Below are positions 58,776-64,000 of a stretch of DNA of 64,000 nucleotides, piece after piece (within the stretch, counting starts at the first letter, position 1; each line of letters starts with the position of its first letter). The DNA lies in the NCBI RefSeq assembly GCF_001660485.1, contig NZ_CP013979.1, positions 2,108,001-2,172,000 on the forward strand, read 5' to 3'. This DNA is from Agromyces aureus (lineage in GTDB: Bacteria; Actinomycetota; Actinomycetes; Actinomycetales; Microbacteriaceae). Both the position numbers and the translations under genes were made by a program. The notes below the pieces were generated by a model that made no database searches, had not been told where the DNA came from, and saw only the letters and a list, made by a program, of their open reading frames with translations.

Positions 58776-59633
58776 ATGACCGATTCACCAGTGCTCCTGC
58801 GCATCGCCGTGCCCAACAAGGGCTCGCTCTCCGAGACCGCCGCCGACATGCTCGCCGAGGCGGGCTACAGCGGCCGTCGCGACACGAAGGAACTCCACGT
58901 CGTCGATGCCCGCAACGGCGTCGAATTCTTCTACCTCCGGCCCCGTGACATCGCGACCTACGTCGGGTCGGGCGCGCTCGACGTCGGCATCACCGGACGC
59001 GATCTCCTGATCGACTCCGGTTCGGTCGCGACCGAGACCGCCGAGCTCGAGTTCGCGCGATCGACCTTCCGGTTCGCCGGGCACGCCGACCGATTCCGCG
59101 AACTGTCCGACCTGCAGGGCGTGCGCGTGGCCACGAGCTATGCCGGCCTGGTCGGCAAGTTCCTCGCCGACGCGGGCGTCGATGCCACGCTCGTGCCGCT
59201 CGACGGGGCCGTCGAATCGGCGGTCCGCCTGGGCGTCGCCGATGCGATCGCCGACGTCGTCGAGACCGGCACGACGCTCCGCAAGGCCGGCCTGTCGATC
59301 TTCGGCCCGGTGATCCTCGAGTCCAGCGCCGTGCTGGTGAGCTCGCCGAACGAGCAGCCCGGCACGGCGACCCTCGTGCGACGCCTGCAGGGCGTGCTCG
59401 TCGCGCGCCGCTACGTGCTGCTCGACTACGACGTGCCCCTCACCCACCTCGAGCGCGCGACGGCTGCGGCACCCGGGTTCGAGTCGCCGACCGTGTCGCC
59501 GCTGCACGACCCCGAGTGGGTGGCGGTGCGCGTCATGATCCCGCGCGTCGACATGAACCACGTCATGGACGAGCTCTACGCGATCGGTGCGCGCGCGATC
59601 CTCGTCAGCGCGATCCACGCTGCGCGGTTGTGA
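58776..59633 (+). CDS. hisG: ATP phosphoribosyltransferase (long form)
   Basis: The 285-residue first enzyme of histidine synthesis has the catalytic domains ([32 protein letters not shown]) and a C-terminal ACT-like regulatory domain (about 215-285), so it is the long form that is feedback-inhibited by histidine without HisZ. The PRPP loop is [13 protein letters not shown] 58776 has only a weak GAACGAAAG upstream. Confidence 0.97.
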   Translation: MTDSPVLLRIAVPNKGSLSETAADMLAEAGYSGRRDTKELHVVDARNGVEFFYLRPRDIATYVGSGALDVGITGRDLLIDSGSVATETAELEFARSTFRFAGHADRFRELSDLQGVRVATSYAGLVGKFLADAGVDATLVPLDGAVESAVRLGVADAIADVVETGTTLRKAGLSIFGPVILESSAVLVSSPNEQPGTATLVRRLQGVLVARRYVLLDYDVPLTHLERATAAAPGFESPTVSPLHDPEWVAVRVMIPRVDMNHVMDELYAIGARAILVSAIHAARL

Positions 59634-59640
59634 GGCACGG

Positions 59641-60402
59641 ATGTCGCTCGCGATCCGTGTGATCCCGTGCCTCGACGTCGCGGCGGGCCGCGTCGTCAAG
59701 GGCGTCAACTTCGAGAACCTCCGCGACGCCGGCGACCCCGTCGAACTCGCGGCCCGTTACGGCGAGCAGGGAGCCGACGAGCTCACCTTCCTCGACGTCA
59801 CGGCCACGGTCGACGATCGATCGACCACGTACGACATGGTGCAGCGCGTCGCCGAGCAGGTGTTCATCCCGCTCACAGTGGGCGGCGGCATCCGCTCGAA
59901 CGACGATGTCGCGCGACTGCTCGGCCACGGCGCCGACAAGGTCGGCGTCAACAGCGCCGCGATCGCCCGACCCGCGCTCATCGGTGAGATCGCCGACCGC
60001 TTCGGCGCGCAGGTGCTCGTGCTCTCGCTCGATGTGAAGCGCTCGGAGCGCACCGAATCGGGCTTCGTCGTCACGACCCACGGCGGTCGTACCGAGACCG
60101 ACTTCGACGCGCTCTGGTGGGCGCGAACGGCGATCGAGCTCGGCGCGGGCGAGTTGCTGGTCAACTCGATCGATGCCGACGGCACGAAGGCCGGATTCGA
60201 CCTCGAGCTCGTCGCCCTCATGCACGAGGTCTCGAGCGTGCCCGTCATCGCCTCAGGGGGCGCCGGAGCGGTCGAGCACTTCGCACCGGCCGTCGCGGTC
60301 GGCGCCGATGCGGTGCTCGCGGCATCCGTGTTCCACAATGCCGAGCTGACCATCGGCGAGGTGAAGGCCGCACTCGCGGCAGACGGAAGGATCGTGCGAT
60401 GA
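59641..60402 (+). CDS. hisF: Imidazole glycerol phosphate synthase, cyclase subunit
   Basis: The 253-residue TIM barrel forms IGP and AICAR with HisH. Marks are [17 protein letters not shown], with the catalytic Asp, [13 protein letters not shown] and the second Asp near [16 protein letters not shown]. hisH is not in the window. ATG 59641 lies seven bases after the hisG stop. The stop overlaps hisI. Confidence 0.97.
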   Translation: MSLAIRVIPCLDVAAGRVVKGVNFENLRDAGDPVELAARYGEQGADELTFLDVTATVDDRSTTYDMVQRVAEQVFIPLTVGGGIRSNDDVARLLGHGADKVGVNSAAIARPALIGEIADRFGAQVLVLSLDVKRSERTESGFVVTTHGGRTETDFDALWWARTAIELGAGELLVNSIDADGTKAGFDLELVALMHEVSSVPVIASGGAGAVEHFAPAVAVGADAVLAASVFHNAELTIGEVKAALAADGRIVR

Positions 60403-60764
60403 GCGACGCTGTCGAAGGCGCACTCGACCGGGCGACGTTCAACGCCGACGGGCTGCTGCCCGCGGTCATCCAGCAAGAGGGCACCGGCGAGGTGCTCATG
60501 CTCGGGTGGATGGACCGCGAGGCGATGCGCCGCACCCTCACCGAGGGGCGCGTGACGTTCTGGTCCCGGTCGCGTCAGGAGTACTGGCGCAAGGGCGACA
60601 CGTCGGGCCACGCGCAGTACGTGCGCGCGGCCGCGCTCGATTGCGATGCCGACACGCTGCTCGTGACCGTCGAGCAGATCGGCGTCGCGTGCCACACCGG
60701 CACCCGCACGTGTTTCGTGGGCGACCCGCTCGAGGTCGTCCAGGGCTTCCCGCCCGCCGACTGA
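60399..60764 (+). CDS. hisI: Phosphoribosyl-AMP cyclohydrolase
   Basis: The 121-residue zinc enzyme opens the PR-AMP ring. [40 protein letters not shown] and the metal cysteines in LDCDAD and [12 protein letters not shown] are present. ATG 60399 overlaps the hisF stop (ATGA). trpE follows twelve bases later, so the his and trp genes form one run. Confidence 0.97.
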   Translation: MSDAVEGALDRATFNADGLLPAVIQQEGTGEVLMLGWMDREAMRRTLTEGRVTFWSRSRQEYWRKGDTSGHAQYVRAAALDCDADTLLVTVEQIGVACHTGTRTCFVGDPLEVVQGFPPAD

Positions 60765-60776
60765 CGAGGAGCCCGC

Positions 60777-62303
60777 GTGCCAGCCACCACCACGTTCGAC
60801 GAGTTCCAGGCCCTGCTGCCCGGTCGGCGCGTCGTGCCCGTCGTCCGGCAGCTCTTCGCCGACGGAGAGACGCCGGTCGGCATCTACCGCAAGCTCGCAC
60901 GCGACCGCCCTGGCACGTTCCTGCTGGAGTCCGCCGAGCAGGGCGGCATCTGGTCGCGGTACTCGTTCGTCGGGGTCTCGTCCTACGGCGTCCTCGCCGA
61001 GCACGACGGGCGCGTGCAGTGGAACGACCACGGCCTCGGACTCGACGCCGCCCGCGCGCTCGGCGAGGCCGCCGCGCTCGAGCCGCTCGCCGCACTCGAA
61101 TCGCTGTACGAGCGCTGGCGCTCAGACGACGTGCCCGGTGCACCGCCCCTCACGGGCGGGCTGGTCGGGTTCATCGGCTGGGAGGCGATCCGCCAGATCG
61201 AGCACCTGCCGAACCGGCCGCCGGCCGACTTCGAGATGCCCGGCCAGGCGTTCTGCTTCGTCGCCGAGCTCGCGGTCATCGATCACCGCACGGGCACCGT
61301 GCAGCTCGTGGCATCCGTGCTCAACGACGGCGTCGACGAGCCCGACGCCATGTGGGTCGGCGCGCAGGAGCGGCTCGACCGCATGCAGCGCGATCTCGCG
61401 CGACCCTCCGAGGCGCACCTCGCGATCATCGACCTCGACGTCTCGTCGACGCCGACGCATCGCACCGAGCAGGCCGAGTTCCTGGCCGCGGTCGAGCGCT
61501 CGCGCGAGTACATCCGCGAGGGCGACGTCTTCCAGGTCGTCGTCTCGCAGCGGTTCGACCACGAGGTCGTGGCCGATCCCATCGACGTCTACCGGGTGCT
61601 CCGCACGCTGAACCCGAGTCCGTACATGTACTTCCTGCACGTGTCGGATGCCGCGGGCGAGCCGATCCACATCGTCGGGTCCTCGCCCGAGGCGCTCGTC
61701 AAGGTGCAGCAGGGGCGCGTGTTCACGCACCCCATCGCCGGGTCGAAGCCGCGCGGGTCGACGCCGGAGGCCGACGCCGAGTTCGAGGCCGAGCTGGTCG
61801 CAGACCCCAAGGAGCAGGCCGAGCACCTCATGCTCGTCGACCTCGCGCGCAACGACCTCGCCAAGGTGTGCCGAGCCGGTTCGGTCGAGGTGACCGAGTT
61901 CATGCGAGTCGAGCGGTTCAGCCACATCATGCACCTGGTGTCCTCGGTCGAGGGCGACCTCGCGCCGAAGGCGAACGCCGTCGACGTGTTCCGGGCCACC
62001 TTCCCGGCCGGCACCCTCTCGGGCGCGCCGAAACCGCGCGCGCTCGAGATCATCGACGAGCTCGAGCCCGCCCAGCGCGGTCTCTACGGCGGTGTCGTCG
62101 GCTACTTCGGCTTCGGCGGTGACGCCGACCTCGCGATCGCCATCCGCACCGCCACGATCAGCGGGGGAGTCGCTCGCGTGCAGGCCGGCGCCGGCCTCGT
62201 GGCCGACTCGGTCGCCGAGTCGGAGTTCGAGGAATCGCGCAACAAGGCCGCCGCGCCACTGCGGGCCGTCGCGATCGCGAACGCCCTTCGGAGCATCCCG
62301 TGA
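60777..62303 (+). CDS. trpE: Anthranilate synthase component I
   Basis: The 508-residue enzyme makes anthranilate from chorismate with TrpG ammonia. The N-terminal domain has FLLESAEQGGIWSRYSFVG, which includes the tryptophan feedback region (LLES), and the chorismate domain has SPSPYMYFLH-like NPSPYMYFL, IAGSKPRGSTPEAD and TFPAGTLSGAPKPRALEIID. GAGGAG precedes the GTG. No Trp-rich leader peptide is visible in the 12-base gap, so attenuation is unlikely here. The stop overlaps the next gene. Confidence 0.97.
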   Translation: MPATTTFDEFQALLPGRRVVPVVRQLFADGETPVGIYRKLARDRPGTFLLESAEQGGIWSRYSFVGVSSYGVLAEHDGRVQWNDHGLGLDAARALGEAAALEPLAALESLYERWRSDDVPGAPPLTGGLVGFIGWEAIRQIEHLPNRPPADFEMPGQAFCFVAELAVIDHRTGTVQLVASVLNDGVDEPDAMWVGAQERLDRMQRDLARPSEAHLAIIDLDVSSTPTHRTEQAEFLAAVERSREYIREGDVFQVVVSQRFDHEVVADPIDVYRVLRTLNPSPYMYFLHVSDAAGEPIHIVGSSPEALVKVQQGRVFTHPIAGSKPRGSTPEADAEFEAELVADPKEQAEHLMLVDLARNDLAKVCRAGSVEVTEFMRVERFSHIMHLVSSVEGDLAPKANAVDVFRATFPAGTLSGAPKPRALEIIDELEPAQRGLYGGVVGYFGFGGDADLAIAIRTATISGGVARVQAGAGLVADSVAESEFEESRNKAAAPLRAVAIANALRSIP

Positions 62304-63058
62304 GCGGCTCGCGGCTGAAGTCGCTCACGCTGCTCGTCGCGCTCGTCGGCGCCGGGCTGGCCCTGCTCGCGTGGAGCCAGACCTGGTTCGAACTGCGCAT
62401 CGTCGACCCGGTGACGCAGGGCGGCGGCGAACCGATCGAGGTGGGCGGAGGCGTCGCCTCGCCGGCACTCGCGGCGCTCGGGCTCGCGGGCCTCGCCATG
62501 GTCGCGGCGCTCGCGATCGCCGGCCCCTTCATCCGCGTCGTCCTCGCGGTGATCCAGGCGCTCCTCGGCGGTTCGATCGTGCTCGCCAGCGGCCTTGCGA
62601 TCGGCGACCCCGTGAAGGCGGTCGCGCCCTCCGTGACGGATGCGACGGGCGTCGCGGGTGCCGACCCGACGGCGGAGCTCGTGGCATCCGTCGACCCCAC
62701 CGTCTGGCCATGGATCGCGGTCGTCGGCGGCGTGCTCGTCCTGCTCGCGGCGATCGCCGCCCTCGTGACCGGCTCGCGGTGGCCCGGCTCGTCGCGCCGC
62801 TACTCGACCACGCGGCTCGCCGAGGCCGACGGCGGTCACGGCATCGCCGACGGCGCCGACGGTGCTGCTGCTGAGACATCCTCCGACGCGGAGCGCGCCC
62901 TGCCCGAGACCGATGCCCGACGCCGGGCCTCCGACCGGGCCGTCGACGCGTGGGACGAGCTCAGCCGCGGCGACGACCCCACCGACGAGCTCTCCGAGGC
63001 ATCAGCCAAGGATGCCGACCGCGACGGGCGTGAGAGCCCGACCGAACCCAGCCGCTAG
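62300..63058 (+). CDS. Trp biosynthesis-associated membrane protein
   Basis: The 252-residue protein matches the actinobacterial family found between trpE and trpC. It has about four membrane segments (SLTLLVALVGAGLALLAW, the pair around LAALGLAGLAMVAALAIAGPFI, IQALLGGSIVLASG and IAVVGGVLVLLAAIAALV) and a long acidic cytoplasmic tail (about 165-252). The conserved SQTWFEL after the first helix is a family mark. The function is unknown. The GTG overlaps the trpE stop by four bases. Confidence 0.88.
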   Translation: MSGSRLKSLTLLVALVGAGLALLAWSQTWFELRIVDPVTQGGGEPIEVGGGVASPALAALGLAGLAMVAALAIAGPFIRVVLAVIQALLGGSIVLASGLAIGDPVKAVAPSVTDATGVAGADPTAELVASVDPTVWPWIAVVGGVLVLLAAIAALVTGSRWPGSSRRYSTTRLAEADGGHGIADGADGAAAETSSDAERALPETDARRRASDRAVDAWDELSRGDDPTDELSEASAKDADRDGRESPTEPSR

Positions 63059-63061
63059 ACT
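63056..63061 (+). promoter_or_regulatory. -10 element before the small membrane gene
   Basis: TAGACT sits at the stop of the previous gene, 31 bases before the next start; no clear -35 is seen. Confidence 0.35.
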
Positions 63062-63092
63062 TGCGGCGAACCCCACAGCACGAAGGAGCAAC

Positions 63093-63323
63093 ATGAGCAC
63101 TGAGACCGCAGAGCCCGGCCACGGACACTCGCCCGCGGCATGGACCGCCGTCGTCATCATGCTCGTCGGCTTCACGATGGGCACCTTCGCCTTCTGGTTC
63201 GAGGTCGTGTGGCTGGTCTGGGCCTCGGCCGGCATCGTCCTGGTCGGACTGCTCGTCGGCTGGCTGCTCGCGCGCTCCGGCTACGGCGTCGGCGGCGACA
63301 AGGTCGCTGCGAAGGCGCACTGA
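63093..63323 (+). CDS. Small two-helix membrane protein (HGxxPAAW type)
   Basis: The 76-residue protein opens with a His/Gly/Pro-containing stretch (GHGHSPAAWTAVVIMLVGF) and has two membrane helices (VVIMLVGFTMGTFAFW and VWASAGIVLVGLLVGWLLA). This family is regularly found between trpE and trpC in actinobacteria (DUF6704-like, recalled). Function unknown. GAAGGAG precedes the ATG at 63093, and it has its own -10-like box. Confidence 0.85.
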   Translation: MSTETAEPGHGHSPAAWTAVVIMLVGFTMGTFAFWFEVVWLVWASAGIVLVGLLVGWLLARSGYGVGGDKVAAKAH

Positions 63324-63326
63324 CGC

Positions 63327-64000
63327 GTGCTCGCCGATCTGACGGCGAACTCCGTCGCCGACGCTCTCGCGCGCCGTGAGCACCGGTCGCTCGACCTCGT
63401 CGAGCGTGCCGCGATCGATCGTGCGCCCGCCCTCGACGCGCTGACGGTGCTCCGGCCCGCCTCGCACGTGAAGGTCATCGCCGAGATCAAGCGAGCGAGC
63501 CCGTCGCGCGGTTCCCTCGCGAGCATCGAGGATCCGGCCGAACTCGCACGGATCTACGAACTCGGCGGCGCGAGCGCGATCAGCGTGCTCACCGAGGGCC
63601 GCAAGTTCAAGGGCTCGCTCGACGACCTCGAGGCCGTTCGCGCGGCCGTGTCGATCCCCGTGCTCCGCAAGGACTTCATCGCGACGCCGTACCAGGTGTT
63701 CGAGGCCCGGGCGGCCGGTGCCGACCTGGTGCTGCTCATCGTCGCGGCCCTCGACGACGCCATGCTTCAGGAGCTGTTCGAGCTCATCACCTCGCTCGGC
63801 ATGACGCCGCTGGTCGAGACCCACTCGGCCGACGAGCTCGAGCGTGCGAAGGCGGTGGGCGCGCGCCTCATCGGCGTCAACGCCCGCGACCTCTCGACCT
63901 TCGAGCTCGATCGCGACCTCTTCGGGCGGCTCGCCGACCGATTCCCCTCAGATGCCATCCGCGTCGCCGAGTCCGCGGTGCTCTCCGCGGCGGATGTCGC
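63327..64000 (+). CDS. trpC: Indole-3-glycerol phosphate synthase, 5' part
   Basis: The 224 visible residues of the TIM-barrel enzyme run off the right edge. [16 protein letters not shown] holds the first catalytic Lys, [14 protein letters not shown] the second region, and [13 protein letters not shown] the third; [13 protein letters not shown] is also present. The GTG start at 63327 lies three bases after the previous stop, with no ribosome-binding site of its own. Confidence 0.96.
   Translation, partial: MLADLTANSVADALARREHRSLDLVERAAIDRAPALDALTVLRPASHVKVIAEIKRASPSRGSLASIEDPAELARIYELGGASAISVLTEGRKFKGSLDDLEAVRAAVSIPVLRKDFIATPYQVFEARAAGADLVLLIVAALDDAMLQELFELITSLGMTPLVETHSADELERAKAVGARLIGVNARDLSTFELDRDLFGRLADRFPSDAIRVAESAVLSAADV

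Noticed and set aside
60765..60776. Tryptophan attenuator before trpE
   Set aside because: The gap to hisI is twelve bases, with no leader peptide or alternative hairpins.

Overview
The window is a contiguous stretch of chromosome from a high-GC Gram-positive actinobacterium. GC content is about 70 percent, GTG starts are frequent, stop/start overlaps of 1-8 bases are common, and an actinobacterial type integration host factor domain (mIHF) and a helicase-degenerate PriA are present. Gene order (rarA-rpsD-alaS-ruvX-mltG-aroECKB-aroQ-efp-nusB, then pyrRBC-carAB-pyrF-gmk-rpoZ-coaBC-metK-priA-fmt-rsmB-rpe-hisEGFI-trpE-trpC) is the conserved actinobacterial backbone. Protein sequences and the style of small conserved genes point to Microbacteriaceae, perhaps Agromyces or a close relative; the genus is inference.

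Layout. 1-3400: the 5' end of a sulfurtransferase gene divergent from zapE, a lone ammonium transporter behind a good GlnR-type operator, and an orphan MazF/PemK-fold protein. 3400-4260: five tRNA genes (Val-CAC on the minus strand; Gly-GCC, Cys-GCA and two Val-GAC on the plus strand) separated by strong hairpins. 4287-6362: a secreted beta-helix glycoside hydrolase of GH87 type, the most accessory-looking gene here. 6674-13871: thrS and a HIT protein, then a vitamin B6 module (pdxY and a MocR/PdxR regulator on the minus strand, divergent from pdxS-pdxT), then a DUF1697 gene. 13956-22609: yebC-ruvC-ruvA-ruvB, yajC-secD-secF and rel, covering Holliday-junction processing, protein export and the stringent response. 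22596-25439, minus strand: an AbiEi-like orphan, a DUF349 protein and a membrane-anchored cyclophilin. 25573-38268: rarA, rpsD, a small membrane protein, alaS, ruvX, mltG, the chorismate genes aroE-C-K-B-Q, efp and nusB. 38269-40647: a likely lineage-specific insertion (DoxX and a divergent MFS exporter). 40767-50371: a tightly coupled pyrimidine operon under a PyrR RNA element, ending in gmk. 50437-57690: rpoZ, coaBC, metK, priA, fmt, rsmB. 57776-64000: rpe and a partial his/trp cluster, running off the right edge inside trpC.

The window is mostly core metabolism and information processing; no phage, insertion sequence, CRISPR array or complete defence system was seen. The best points for a second look are regulatory and architectural: a hairpin that would hide the rel ribosome-binding site only in read-through mRNA from secDF; an mIHF-guanylate kinase fusion; a textbook PyrR-binding loop overlapping the pyrR ribosome-binding site; a MocR/pyridoxal-kinase operon facing pdxST across a double palindrome; a set of TANNNT boxes 5-7 bases before start codons, indicating leaderless genes; a strongly over-used 8-mer (CGGATGCC/GGCATCCG) that also forms a terminator; and two tRNA-Val genes that differ only by one compensated acceptor base pair.
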